The notes beneath the pieces are model-generated. The model made no database searches. It was given only the letters and a program-made list of their open reading frames with translations, and was not told where the DNA came from. This document shows, piece by piece, positions 41,653 to 50,450 of a stretch of DNA of 64,000 nucleotides. The position numbers and the translations under genes were made by a program. The DNA is from Actinoplanes couchii (GTDB lineage Bacteria > Actinomycetota > Actinomycetes > Mycobacteriales > Micromonosporaceae), in assembly GCF_016862075.1 (NCBI RefSeq), contig NZ_BOMG01000006.1:81582-145581 (forward strand), written 5' to 3'. Within the stretch, counting starts at the first letter, position 1. The number at the start of each line of letters is the position of its first letter.

Positions 41653-41692
41653 CCGGCGCCCCACCGGGATTGGGTACCCGGTGAGGCGCCGG
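41653..41692. terminator. Terminator between HEAT-like gene and GH43 gene
   Basis: CCGGCGCCCCACCGGG (41653-41668) pairs with CCCGGTGAGGCGCCGG (41677-41692) at 15 of 16 positions around an 8-nt loop, between convergent gene ends. Confidence 0.7.
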
Positions 41693-41705
41693 TCGTTCGA
41701 GGGTG

Positions 41706-43193
41706 TCAGGCGGTGATGTTCCACTGCTGACAGGCGTTGCCCAGGGACGTCCACTGGCGGACGGCGACCCCGTCGGCGGTGCCGCAGTTGGTGACGTCCA
41801 GGACCAGGCCGTTGCCGCGGTTGGCGATCAGGTAGCCGCCGTTGATCGGGGTGACACTCCATTCCTGGCAGAAGTTGCCCAGGTTGGCCCACAGGTTCAG
41901 GGCGGTGCCGTTGGCGGTTCCGCAGTTGACCGAGTCGAGGACGGTGCCGCTGTTGGCGTTGGTGATCCGGTAGTAGTTGCTGGTCGTCTTCGTGAACGTC
42001 CACTGCTGGCAGGCGTTGCCCAGCGAACTCCACTGCTGGATGGCCGTGCCGTTGGCGGTGCCGCAGTTGGCCGCGTCCAGGACCTTGCCGCTGGCCTGGT
42101 TGACCAGGCGGTACCGGGTGCCGGCCACCGGGAACGAGACCGTGCCACCCGGGTCACCGGACGGGGCGGTCAGGCTGGTCGAGAGCTTGTCCGGCGTACC
42201 CAAGTTGGGGCTGTTGTCGCTGTTGAAGTTGACCTTCTTGAGCCGCGTGGTGCGGGTCGCGCCGCAACCCTGGGCGGTCGTCTCGTTGGCGTGGTAGGCC
42301 ATCCACGTCTCGGTGCCGTCCGGTGACGTGAAGAACGAGTGGTGGCCGGGCCCGAAGACGCTGTTGGCGTCCGAGCGCTGGAAGATCGGGGTGGACTTCT
42401 TGGTCCAGGACGACGCGGACAGCGGGTTGGTGCCGGTCAGCGTCAGCATGCCGATCTTGTAGTCGGGGGTGTTGCAGGAGCTGGCCGAGAACGTGAGGAA
42501 GGTCTGCCCGCCCCGCTGCAGGATGTACGGTCCCTCCTCGGTGTTCCCGCCGACCTTCTCCCAGTCGTACGTGGGATAGGAGATCCGTGTCCCGTAGGCG
42601 GAGACCGTCCACGGGTTGCTCATCGGCGCGATGAACAGGCTCTGCAGGTCACCGACCCAGGACGAGTAGAGGAAGTAGTTCGCCCCGTTGATGGTGGCGA
42701 CACTGCCGTCGATGGCCCAGCCGTTGCCGGCCTGCACGTTGAGCTGGCCCTTGAACGTGTACGGGCCCATCGGGTTGTCGCCGGAGCTCTCCAGCACGAA
42801 CGAGCGCTGCCCGTCGCAGCAGGCCGCGGTGCCGGCCGAGTAGTAGAAGTACCAGCGGTAGCCGTTCGGCCCGTTCAGCCGGTGCAGCGACGGCGCCCAC
42901 ACGTTGCAGCAGCTGGCGGTCGCGGTTCCGGTGTAGACGACGGTCTCGGAGGCGCCGGGGAGCGCGGCCACCGACGTCGCCCGCTTGATCACGATCTGGT
43001 TGTTCCAGGTCGTCGCGGCCAGGTAGTAGTAGCCGCCGTAGTAGCCCACCCACGGGTCGGCGCCGTACGGGGCGGTCGCGACCGGGTTGCTGAACGTGGT
43101 CGCGGCCCGCGCGGGGCGGGCCTGTGCGACGACGGCCATCGACAGGAGCAGCAGGAGGACGGCGGCGACGGATCTGAGGCGTGCGAGAGACAT
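41706..43193 (-). CDS. Secreted GH43 arabinan hydrolase with ricin-type carbohydrate-binding domain
   Basis: A 495-aa exported enzyme. Signal peptide about residues 1-30 (LRSVAAVLLLLLSMAVVAQARPARA). Residues about 32-335 form a five-bladed glycoside hydrolase family 43 domain with the three acids in ADPWVGYYGGYYY, WAIDGSVATI and NTEEGPYILQ. Residues about 360-495 are a ricin B-type lectin (CBM13) trefoil with three QQWxxxxxGNxCQ-like units. Family members cut alpha-1,5-arabinan or arabinoxylan. There is an extra CCNVW/CCDGQ cysteine cluster. The gene stands alone, upstream of an ANTAR gene with opposite end. Confidence 0.9.
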   Translation of the reverse strand: MSLARLRSVAAVLLLLLSMAVVAQARPARAATTFSNPVATAPYGADPWVGYYGGYYYLAATTWNNQIVIKRATSVAALPGASETVVYTGTATASCCNVWAPSLHRLNGPNGYRWYFYYSAGTAACCDGQRSFVLESSGDNPMGPYTFKGQLNVQAGNGWAIDGSVATINGANYFLYSSWVGDLQSLFIAPMSNPWTVSAYGTRISYPTYDWEKVGGNTEEGPYILQRGGQTFLTFSASSCNTPDYKIGMLTLTGTNPLSASSWTKKSTPIFQRSDANSVFGPGHHSFFTSPDGTETWMAYHANETTAQGCGATRTTRLKKVNFNSDNSPNLGTPDKLSTSLTAPSGDPGGTVSFPVAGTRYRLVNQASGKVLDAANCGTANGTAIQQWSSLGNACQQWTFTKTTSNYYRITNANSGTVLDSVNCGTANGTALNLWANLGNFCQEWSVTPINGGYLIANRGNGLVLDVTNCGTADGVAVRQWTSLGNACQQWNITA

Positions 43194-43316
43194 GGCTAGT
43201 CCCTTCAGGGGATACGGGGATCACCCCGGCACGTGCTGAGCGCGTGCGCCGGTGGGGGCCGGCAGACGGCCGGTGTGCGGGGTGTTGCCAGTATGTTAAC
43301 GATCACAAATTCACTG

Positions 43317-44009
43317 TCAAGGGCGTCGATGTGTACGGGCCACCAGATCGGTCGCCACATCCCGCAGCTTGCGATTCGCGTCCTGGGAGACCCGGGCCAG
43401 GATCGCGAACGCCTCGTCCGGGCCGCACCCGCGCTGCCCCATCACGATCCCCTTGGCCTGTTCGATCACCGCCCGGCTCTCCATCGCCGCCTGCATCTGC
43501 CGGACCAGGGCGGCAGTGGTGTCGTAGAGATCGGCGTTGGACAGGGCCACCGCGGCGTACCCGGCGAAGGCCTGGGCCAGCTCCACCGACTCGGCGTCGA
43601 AGGCCCGCTCGGTGGTCGCGTAGAGGTTCAGCGCGCCCACCGTCTGATGCCGGATCGGGAGCCCGACCGAGAGCGCACTGCGTACTCCGACACTTCCGGC
43701 ATGCTCCGCCCAACCCGGCCATCTCCGGTCGCCTGCCACCGCGCCGACGGTCACCGTCCGGCGGTCCGCCGCGGCGTCCAGGCAGGGCCCCTGGTGGTAC
43801 GTGTACTGCCACTCGTCCAGGATCGAGGCCGCCGTGCCGGTGCTCGCCACGGTCCGCGGACCGCCGTCGCGGACCAGCGTCACCGACACCTCGTCCGCCC
43901 CGGGAACCGCCTGCCCGGCCAGGTCGGCGACCCGGGCCAGCACCCCGTCCAGCCCGGTGTCACCGAGGCTGATCCGGACCAGCTCGCGGAACGCGTCGAC
44001 GGTCTCCAT
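43317..44009 (-). CDS. GAF-ANTAR domain regulator, copy 1
   Basis: A 230-aa cytosolic protein. Residues about 15-155 form a GAF sensor domain (LARVADLAGQAVPGADEVSVTLV, ILDEWQYTYHQGPCLDAA). Residues about 165-225 form the ANTAR RNA-binding domain (LVRQMQAAMESRAVIEQAKGIVMGQRGCGPDEAFAILARVSQDANRKLRDVA). ANTAR proteins act by antitermination at paired hairpins. The ATG at 44009 is chosen from alignment with the paralog next door. Its DNA is nearly a mirror copy of that gene. Ligand and RNA target are unknown. Confidence 0.9.
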   Translation of the reverse strand: METVDAFRELVRISLGDTGLDGVLARVADLAGQAVPGADEVSVTLVRDGGPRTVASTGTAASILDEWQYTYHQGPCLDAAADRRTVTVGAVAGDRRWPGWAEHAGSVGVRSALSVGLPIRHQTVGALNLYATTERAFDAESVELAQAFAGYAAVALSNADLYDTTAALVRQMQAAMESRAVIEQAKGIVMGQRGCGPDEAFAILARVSQDANRKLRDVATDLVARTHRRP

Positions 44010-44210
44010 CCCGGGGCTGTACCCGTGGGTCCGGCGTCTACACCGGCCGGTAGTATCGGCCTTTCGACCGGAGCCGGACACGGCACCGGTCCACCAGCGT
44101 CAAGCAGCGGCGCGAAACCGCGGGTCAGCAGACCTGCGGACATCCACATCGATCGACAGGCACGGGCCGCCGGGTGGCGGTTCGCGCACCGCTGCGGGGA
44201 ACCACTGACG

Positions 44211-44900
44211 TTGAAGGCGCACGACCGGACCGATGCTGTTTCCGCTCTCGCGGAGCTCGGTCACATCAAGCTGGGTGAAACCGATCTCGACGGTGTCCTG
44301 CACCGGGTCGCGGATCTCGCCGTCCGTACCCTGCCCGGGGCGGTGCAGGCCTCGATCACCCTGTCCCGCGACCAGGGTGCGCACACCGGGGCGGCGGCGC
44401 TGCTGCTGGACCGGTGGCAGTACGACCGGGACACCGGCCCGAGTCTGGAGGCGGCCCGCACCGGTTCGACGGTCGAGGTCCCGGACGCCGCGGCGGACGG
44501 CCGCTGGGACGACTGGGGCGCGGAGGCGGCCCGGGCCGGGATGAGCGGCGCGCTCGCGGTCCACCTGCCGATCCGGGACGGGGTGAACGGCGCCCTGACC
44601 GTCTACGGCTCAGGGCTGTCCGGTGCCGGCATGCCGGAACTGGCCCGGTCCTTCGCCCGGTACGCCGCGGTCGCCCTCGCCAACGCCCATCTCTACGACA
44701 CCACGGCCGGCCTGGCCCGGCAGATGCAGGCGGCGATGGAGAGCCGCGCGGTGATCGAGCAGGCCAAGGGCATCATCATGGGCGAGCGGCGGTGCAGCCC
44801 GGACGAGGCGTTCGCCATCCTGACCCGGGTCTCCCAGGACAGCAACCGCAAACTGCGCGACGTCGCGTCGGCCCTGGTGGAGCGCACCCAGCGCGGTTAG
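44211..44900 (+). CDS. GAF-ANTAR domain regulator, copy 2
   Basis: A 229-aa paralog of the divergent copy, with a GAF domain (LHRVADLAVRTLPGAVQASITL, LLDRWQYDRDTGPSLEAARTG) and a C-terminal ANTAR domain (LARQMQAAMESRAVIEQAKGIIMGERRCSPDEAFAILTRVSQDSNRKLRDVASALV). The ANTAR-encoding DNA of the two genes is close to 87% identical by eye. The start is the TTG at 44211, which matches the length of the other copy; the frame is open further upstream, so another start is possible. Its stop overlaps the next minus-strand gene by four bases. Confidence 0.88.
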   Translation: MKAHDRTDAVSALAELGHIKLGETDLDGVLHRVADLAVRTLPGAVQASITLSRDQGAHTGAAALLLDRWQYDRDTGPSLEAARTGSTVEVPDAAADGRWDDWGAEAARAGMSGALAVHLPIRDGVNGALTVYGSGLSGAGMPELARSFARYAAVALANAHLYDTTAGLARQMQAAMESRAVIEQAKGIIMGERRCSPDEAFAILTRVSQDSNRKLRDVASALVERTQRG

Positions 44901-45295
44901 GCGCTGACGTCCAGGCGGCTCGGGCCGCCGCGGCCCTGCTGCCGCAGGTGGCGCAGGGCGGGCTCCAGGTAACCGGTGATCGGGTTGCGCCCGGCCGGGT
45001 TCCCGTCGTACCGCCGGGCCAGGTCCCGCAGGTACAGCTCGGTGATCTCCTGCCCGGGCGCGAGCCGCCCGGCCGCCCGGTCCGCGCCGATCGCGGTGGC
45101 CAGCGCGTTGATCCAGCCCGCGTTCGCCTCGCCCGGCCCGATGTTCTGCCCGGTGGCCTGCAGGATCAGTTCCCGGTCCCGGTCGGTGAGCGCGGCGGCG
45201 TCCTCGCGGGCGGACCGGTCCCGCGACGGCGCGCGGACCGGGGCGGGGCTGGGGGAGGAGAAGGCTCGGTACGGGTTCAACCGGGGAATGGACAT
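44897..45295 (-). CDS. Hypothetical protein
   Basis: A 132-aa protein without a recognised family. The first 35 residues are Pro/Ser/Arg-rich and probably disordered; the rest is helical with alternating charged residues (LTDRDRELILQATGQNIGPGEANAGWINALATAIGADRAAGRLA, EITELYLRDLARRYDGN). No signal peptide or membrane segment. It converges on the GAF-ANTAR gene with a 4-bp overlap and is divergent from the ABC transporter operon. Third positions fit a real gene. Confidence 0.65.
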   Translation of the reverse strand: MSIPRLNPYRAFSSPSPAPVRAPSRDRSAREDAAALTDRDRELILQATGQNIGPGEANAGWINALATAIGADRAAGRLAPGQEITELYLRDLARRYDGNPAGRNPITGYLEPALRHLRQQGRGGPSRLDVSA

Positions 45296-45437
45296 GTGTG
45301 GCGCAACCTCCGGCCGTGCGGTGTTCGACGCCCTCCAGATCGGTGCGGGACGGTTGCCGCTTAGCGGTTTTCCGGGAGCCCAGATTTCATCATGCGTTGA
45401 ATTGCGGACTTCTCCCCGGCCGGGAACTCGTCTAGCA

Positions 45438-45447
45438 TTGAATTCAA
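45438..45447. promoter_or_regulatory. Candidate TetR operator of the ABC transporter operon
   Basis: TTGAATTCAA is a perfect 10-bp palindrome 27 bp upstream of the ATP-binding-protein ATG in an A+T-rich patch. A half-site, GTTGAATTGC, lies 42 bp further upstream at 45396-45405. The regulator is probably the TetR protein encoded at the end of the operon. Confidence 0.5.
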
Positions 45448-45474
45448 CACTTGATGAGTTTCCGGGAGGGAACC

Positions 45475-46197
45475 ATGTCCACGGCGATCGAGGTGGAGAA
45501 CCTCGTCGTACGGCGCGGGAAACGAGCCGTCCTCGACGGCTTCTTCTGTGCTGTTCCGCAAGGCTCCGTCACCGGCCTGCTCGGGCCGAGCGGCAGCGGC
45601 AAGACCACCCTGATGCGGGCGATCGTCGGCGTGCAGACGGTCGTCTCCGGCCGGGTCACCGTGCTCGGCCACCCGGCCGGATCGGTGCCGCTGCGCCGCC
45701 GGATCGGCTACGTCACCCAGGCCCCCAGCGTGTACGCCGACCTCACCGTCGCCGAGAACGCCCGCTACTTCGCCGCGCTGCACCGGCTGACCGCCGCGGA
45801 CGCCGACGGCGCGGTCGACGCGGTCGGCCTGAGCGGCCACGCCGGGCAGCTCGTCGCGAACCTCTCCGGCGGCCAGCGCAGCCGCGCCTCGCTGGCCTGC
45901 GCGATCGTCAGCCGGCCCGAGGTGCTGGTCCTCGATGAGCCGACCGTCGGGCAGGACCCGGTGCTGCGCGACGAGCTGTGGGGGCACTTCCGCCGGCTCG
46001 CCGCCGACGGCGCGACGGTCCTGGTGTCCAGCCACGTCATGGACGAGGCGAACCGCTGCGACCGGCTGCTGCTGATCCGTGACGGCGCGCTGATCGCCGA
46101 CGACACCCCGGAGGCGGTCAAGCGCTCGGCCGGCACCGGCGACCTGGACCAGGCGTTCCTCACACTGATCAAGAGGCAGGAGTTGGCAGCGGCATGA
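45475..46197 (+). CDS. ABC transporter ATP-binding protein
   Basis: A 240-aa ATPase with Walker A GLLGPSGSGKTTLMRAI, the Q-loop in YVTQAPSVYADLTV, the signature NLSGGQRSRASLA, Walker B VLVLDEPTVGQDP and the switch His in VLVSSHVMDEA. It belongs to the drug-export (DRA-type) group that pairs with ABC-2 permeases. GGGAGGG lies six bases before the ATG at 45475. Its stop overlaps the permease ATG (ATGA), so the two are translationally coupled. Confidence 0.95.
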   Translation: MSTAIEVENLVVRRGKRAVLDGFFCAVPQGSVTGLLGPSGSGKTTLMRAIVGVQTVVSGRVTVLGHPAGSVPLRRRIGYVTQAPSVYADLTVAENARYFAALHRLTAADADGAVDAVGLSGHAGQLVANLSGGQRSRASLACAIVSRPEVLVLDEPTVGQDPVLRDELWGHFRRLAADGATVLVSSHVMDEANRCDRLLLIRDGALIADDTPEAVKRSAGTGDLDQAFLTLIKRQELAAA

Positions 46198-46922
46198 TTC
46201 TCCTCAGCACTGTCCGGCGGATCCTCACGCAGCTGCGGCACGATCCCCGGACCATCGCGATGATCATCGTGGTCCCGACCCTACTGATCAGCCTTCTCTC
46301 TTTCATGTACGAGGGACAGCCCGCCGTCTTCGACCGGATCGCGCTGACCATGCTGGGTGTGTTCCCGTTCGTCGTGATGTTCCTGATCACCTCGATCGCC
46401 ATGCTCCGGGAGCGCACCACCGGCACCCTGGAACGGCTCTTCACCACCCCGGTCGGCAAACTCGACCTGCTCTTCGGGTACGGGATCGCGTTCGGTCTCG
46501 CGGCGGCCGTGCAGGCGGCGGTCGCGGCCGGTTTCGCCCACTGGGCGCTGGGGATGGACACCGCCGGAAGCATCGGCCTGGTCGTCCTGATCGCGGTGGC
46601 CAACGCCGTGCTGGGCGTGGCGCTCGGGCTGCTGGCCAGCGCGTTCGCTCGTACCGAATTCCAGGCCGTGCAGTTCATGCCGGTGGTGGCGGCACCCCAG
46701 CTCCTGCTCTGCGGCCTGTTCGTGCCCCGCGAGGAAATGGCGGGCTGGCTGCAGGCGATCAGTGACGTCCTGCCACTCTCCTACTCCGTGGAGGCACTGA
46801 CCGAAGTGGGTGTGCACACCGATCCGACGGGCATCATGTGGCGGGATCTCGCCGTCGTGGTGGCGGCGGTGGTGGTCGCGCTCGTCCTCGGGGCCGCCAC
46901 ACTTCGGCGCAGGACCGCGTAG
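46194..46922 (+). CDS. ABC-2 type transporter permease
   Basis: A 242-aa membrane protein with six hydrophobic segments and the ABC-2 hallmark REEMAGWLQAISDVLPLSYSVEAL in the last third, plus ERTTGTLERLFTTPVGKLDLLFGY in the first cytoplasmic loop. Together with the preceding ATPase it forms a half-size exporter of unknown substrate (often an antibiotic or lipid). It is followed by a TetR gene 26 bp downstream, probably in the same operon. Confidence 0.93.
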   Translation: MILLSTVRRILTQLRHDPRTIAMIIVVPTLLISLLSFMYEGQPAVFDRIALTMLGVFPFVVMFLITSIAMLRERTTGTLERLFTTPVGKLDLLFGYGIAFGLAAAVQAAVAAGFAHWALGMDTAGSIGLVVLIAVANAVLGVALGLLASAFARTEFQAVQFMPVVAAPQLLLCGLFVPREEMAGWLQAISDVLPLSYSVEALTEVGVHTDPTGIMWRDLAVVVAAVVVALVLGAATLRRRTA

Positions 46923-46948
46923 AACGTACGACGAAAGGGTTTTGATCG

Positions 46949-47587
46949 ATGGTGCGACGGACCGGACGCCGGCCCGGCAACCCGGACACCCGGGAAGTGA
47001 TCCTCACCGCGGCGCGCGAGGCGTTCGCCGAGAAGGGGTTCGACGGCGCCTCGATCCGGGCGATAGCCACCGGCGCCGGGGTCGACCCGGCGCTGGTGCA
47101 CCACTACTTCGGCACCAAGGACAAGCTGTTCCTGGCCGCGATGAACTCACCGCTGGACCCGCTCGACGTGCTCGACGAGGCGACGGCCGGCGGGCGCGAC
47201 GAGATGGGCGCCCGGGTGGTGCGGGCCTTCCTGCGGATCTGGGACGGCCCGCGCGGCGCGGCCGGGGTGGCGCTGCTGCGGTCCGCGGTCGGCACCGAGT
47301 GGACCACCCGGCTGTTCCGCGAGTTCGTGCTCACCCAGGTGCTGCGCCGGGCGGTGCCGAAACTCGGCCTGGACCCGGGCGAGGGCGGTCTGCGGATGAC
47401 CCTGGCCGGCAGCCAGCTGGTCGGGCTGGCGATGGCCCGGTACGTGATCAAGGTCGAACCGCTGGCGTCGGCGTCCCCCGACGCGATCGTCGCGGCGATG
47501 GGCCCCACCGTGCAGCGCTACCTGGTCGACGACCTGCCGGGCGTCTTCCCGGGCTTACAACCCGGCGACGATGCGGGAGATCACTGA
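46949..47587 (+). CDS. TetR family transcriptional regulator
   Basis: A 212-aa repressor. Helix-turn-helix at about residues 15-60 ([52 protein letters not shown]). The C-terminal ligand domain matches the TetR_C_17-like group seen in small ABC exporter operons. It is the last gene of the transporter operon and its likely self-regulator. Its 3' end overlaps the convergent chemotaxis-like gene by 33 bp. Confidence 0.92.
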   Translation: MVRRTGRRPGNPDTREVILTAAREAFAEKGFDGASIRAIATGAGVDPALVHHYFGTKDKLFLAAMNSPLDPLDVLDEATAGGRDEMGARVVRAFLRIWDGPRGAAGVALLRSAVGTEWTTRLFREFVLTQVLRRAVPKLGLDPGEGGLRMTLAGSQLVGLAMARYVIKVEPLASASPDAIVAAMGPTVQRYLVDDLPGVFPGLQPGDDAGDH

Positions 47588-48655
47588 GCCGATCCGGGCC
47601 CGGGTCTGGTCGGTCAGCTCGCCGAACTGGATGCCGATCTCGGCGGTGCCGCCACGCACCACCCGGCGCACCACCCGGGCGTCGAAGGTGCCGTTCAGCC
47701 CGTCCATGCTCAGTTCGGCCCGGACCGCGTCACCCACCGACAGCGGTGTCGACTCGGGCACCGCGCAGCCCAGACCGTCCGAACTCAGGTCGATCAGATC
47801 GGCGGTCAGCACCGGCCGGCCGGCGCGTTCCAGGGTGACCGCGCCCTTCACCGGCAGCCGGTCGTGCCGGCGCCGTTCCAGCCGGTCGGCCACCGCGGAC
47901 AGGTCGCCGATCTGCTCCATCGTCGCGTCCACGCTGCGGTGCAGCTGCCCGACGATCTCGTGCTGCTGGTCGGCGATCCCGCCGAGCTGGCGCATCGTCT
48001 CCTCGATGTCGCCCACGTCGTTGATGATCGCGGCGAGGGTCTGGCTCATCTGCACGACGTCCTTCTCCAGGGCGGCGATCGTGCTGGTGATCTGCTCGGT
48101 CGAGTCGGCGGTGGTGTCGGCCAGGCCCTTCACTTCGTCGGCGACCACCGCGAAGCCGCTGCCCGCGGTGCCGGCCCGGACCGCCTCGATGGTGGCGTTC
48201 AGGGCCAGCAGCCGGGTCTGCGAGGCGATCCCGGAGATCACGCTGGCGATCCCGGCGACCTGCCGCAGGCTGGCGTTCAGCGCGGTGGCCGCCTCACCCG
48301 CGGTGTGCGCCCGCTGGACCAGGGCGGTGGCCGCGTCGTTGGTGATCGTCACCCGCTTGTTGGTGGCGGCGGCCACGTCCCGGGCCGCGCCGACCTGCAC
48401 CACCACGTCCTTGAGCTTGCCGCCGATCACGTCGGCGGTGTCGTCGATCGCCTCCCGGGCCCGTTTGCGCAGCTGCTTGTTCAGCTCCCGCTGGTGCACC
48501 ATCGAGGCCTGCGCCTGGATGTCCATCTCGGCCCGCAGGCGCTCCAACTCGGCCTCGCGGTCCCGCAGCGTCCCGGTCACCTCGGCCAGAGCGCGGGCAT
48601 CGCTTCCGGCGTCGCCCGCCGAGCGACGCCGCAAGAGAGACGACCACAGCGACAT
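47555..48655 (-). CDS. Cytosolic methyl-accepting-chemotaxis-type protein with C-terminal PilZ domain
   Basis: A 366-aa protein with no membrane segment or signal. It starts with a coiled coil (about residues 22-75), followed by an MCP signalling domain (about 75-255) whose tip region reads [35 protein letters not shown]. Residues about 260-366 form a PilZ domain with [10 protein letters not shown] (RxxxR) and DLSSDGLGC (DxSxxG), the residues that bind cyclic di-GMP. It would thus link a second messenger to chemotaxis-type signalling. No CheA/CheW gene is near. Confidence 0.88.
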   Translation of the reverse strand: MSLWSSLLRRRSAGDAGSDARALAEVTGTLRDREAELERLRAEMDIQAQASMVHQRELNKQLRKRAREAIDDTADVIGGKLKDVVVQVGAARDVAAATNKRVTITNDAATALVQRAHTAGEAATALNASLRQVAGIASVISGIASQTRLLALNATIEAVRAGTAGSGFAVVADEVKGLADTTADSTEQITSTIAALEKDVVQMSQTLAAIINDVGDIEETMRQLGGIADQQHEIVGQLHRSVDATMEQIGDLSAVADRLERRRHDRLPVKGAVTLERAGRPVLTADLIDLSSDGLGCAVPESTPLSVGDAVRAELSMDGLNGTFDARVVRRVVRGGTAEIGIQFGELTDQTRARIGSVISRIVAGL

Positions 48656-48698
48656 GATGATCGACGCTACCGTGCCCGCCGACCCTCCGCCGGGGCTT

Positions 48699-49187
48699 TC
48701 AGCGGCCCGCGAGCACCTCGTCGATCTGCCCCATCGCCTGGCGCATGCCCTCCCGCATGCCCATCTCGTCCATCCGTTCCAGCTGCTCGGCGCTGCGGAA
48801 CGTGACGATCGTGGTCATCCGGGTGCCGTCGCCGGCGGGTTCCAGGGCGACCACGAAGTGGGTGGCGTCCTGCGGGTCGATCGGCTCGCCGTCCTCGCCG
48901 GCGAAACCGTCGTCGAACCCCAGCCGGGACGGCTCGTTCACGTCGGTGACCACCCACCAGCCCCGCGCCTTCGTACCGTCCGGACCGGTCATGTGGTAGC
49001 GGACCTGACCGCCGGGCTCGAACGAGAACCGGTCGAACGTGGCCGGCCAGGTCGGCGGGCCCCACCAGCGCTCCAGCACACGCGGGTCGGCCCAGACCGG
49101 CCAGACCCGGGCCGGTGGCTGATCGAACTCGGCCACGAAGGTCAGGGTCAGGGTCTCGACGTTCTTGTCGGAACTCAGCACGGGCAT
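48699..49187 (-). CDS. SRPBCC family protein (AHSA1-like)
   Basis: A 162-aa protein of the START/Bet v1 fold. Typical elements are [52 protein letters not shown], and the C-terminal helix [30 protein letters not shown]1-like members bind hydrophobic ligands or act as Hsp90-type partners; in bacteria the role is usually unknown. AAGGAG precedes the ATG at 49187 with normal spacing. It is 43 bp upstream of the MCP-PilZ gene on the same strand. Confidence 0.9.
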   Translation of the reverse strand: MPVLSSDKNVETLTLTFVAEFDQPPARVWPVWADPRVLERWWGPPTWPATFDRFSFEPGGQVRYHMTGPDGTKARGWWVVTDVNEPSRLGFDDGFAGEDGEPIDPQDATHFVVALEPAGDGTRMTTIVTFRSAEQLERMDEMGMREGMRQAMGQIDEVLAGR

Positions 49188-49330
49188 GTCAGGTCTCCTT
49201 TTCTCTCCAGGGTCTCCCCATACCCGCGAACCGATGTGCCATCCGGCCGCTGTTCACCGGATCGACCGACCCGTCCGGACGGGACGCCCGGCCGTGCCGC
49301 GCCCCGTCACGCCCGGACTACCGTCCGAAC

Positions 49331-50197
49331 ATGCGGACCTCCGAAGCTCAGCCCGTGGTGGCCGGGATCGACGGCTCACGAACGCATCCGGTCACCGTGG
49401 ATCTCGCCGCCGACCAGGCCGCCCGGCGCGGCGCCCCTCTTCTCCTGTTGCACGTCTGGCCCGGCCGGTACACCGGCCGGTTCCGCTGTCGTGGCCCGGT
49501 CCCGGCCGAGGCCGACGCCCGTCGGCTCCTGGACGCCGCCGCCCGCCGGGCCCGTCAGCGGGCGCCCTGGCTGAGTGTCGGCACCGAACTGCGTACCGGC
49601 AGCCCGGCCGGGGTGCTGACCGAACTCTCCGAGACCGCGGCCCTGGTCGTGGCCGGCCGCCGCGACGACGGCCCGGGCCGCCCCGGCTGGGGATCCACCG
49701 CCGCCTACCTGGCCCGGCACAACCGGTCGCCGCTGCTGGTCCAGCGCGGCGGCGGGCACCGCAACGGGCCGGTCGTGCTCGTCGTGCCCGGCCCCGACGA
49801 ACCGGCCGCCCCGGTGCGCCGGGCCTTCGAGGAGGCGTCGATCACCGGCTCCCGGCTGGTCGCGGTACACGTGTGGCGGCCCGGCGAGGAACCCGCGCGG
49901 GCCCGGCGCTACCTGGTCGAGGTGCTCGCCGGATGGGCCGGCCGGTACCCGCGGGTCGAGGTGGAACCGCTCGCTATCCCCGAGCCGGAGGTGGCGTACA
50001 CGCTGGACCGCGCGTCGCGCCGCGGGCGGCTGCTGATCGCCGGGATCCGGCAGCGCGGGCACCTCGGCGACCTGCTGCTCGGCACGGCCGGCAGCGGCAC
50101 CCCGACCGGGCTCAGCCCGGTCCTGATGATCCCGCCCGGAACTCTTTCCAAGGTTTCTCTCAGGACCGGGATCGCCGGCCGATGGTCGGGGCCCTGA
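49331..50197 (+). CDS. Universal stress protein family, two UspA-like domains
   Basis: A 288-aa protein with two tandem UspA domains. Domain 1 starts VVAGIDGSRTHPVTVDLAADQAARRGAPLLLLHVW; domain 2 starts VVLVVPGPDEPAAPVRRAFEEASITGSRLVAVHVW. The ATP-binding glycine motif of the classical family is degenerate at the end of each domain (GSTAAYLARHNRSPLLV, LLLGTAGSGTPTGLSPVLMI). Such tandem proteins are common in actinobacteria and respond to dormancy or stress. A 70-aa gene follows. Confidence 0.85.
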   Translation: MRTSEAQPVVAGIDGSRTHPVTVDLAADQAARRGAPLLLLHVWPGRYTGRFRCRGPVPAEADARRLLDAAARRARQRAPWLSVGTELRTGSPAGVLTELSETAALVVAGRRDDGPGRPGWGSTAAYLARHNRSPLLVQRGGGHRNGPVVLVVPGPDEPAAPVRRAFEEASITGSRLVAVHVWRPGEEPARARRYLVEVLAGWAGRYPRVEVEPLAIPEPEVAYTLDRASRRGRLLIAGIRQRGHLGDLLLGTAGSGTPTGLSPVLMIPPGTLSKVSLRTGIAGRWSGP

Positions 50198-50223
50198 ACC
50201 GCGGAGGACCACCGGAGGCCGCC

Positions 50224-50436
50224 ATGACCATCAGCATCGGCACGTCGACCACACCGACCGCCTGGGAGACCCACGCCGCCTGGCTGCGACTGCGGGAGAA
50301 CTGCACCCGGCTCGCCACCGACGCCGCCCGGGAGATGGGCGAGCACCGGCTGAAGCAGGACAAGGTCGCCGTCCTGACCAGCCGGGACGCGATCGCCCGG
50401 ATGACGCCGCCCGGCCTGGTGAACGTGCTGGTCTGA
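50224..50436 (+). CDS. Small hypothetical protein next to the UspA gene
   Basis: A 70-aa protein (MTISIGTSTTPTAWETHAAWLRLRENC and onward) that looks mostly helical, with no recognised family. It starts 26 bp past the UspA-type gene, after a GGAGG at about 14 bases, and its third positions fit coding. It is likely part of the same transcript. Confidence 0.6.
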   Translation: MTISIGTSTTPTAWETHAAWLRLRENCTRLATDAAREMGEHRLKQDKVAVLTSRDAIARMTPPGLVNVLV

Positions 50437-50450
50437 GACCGGCCGGGCCC

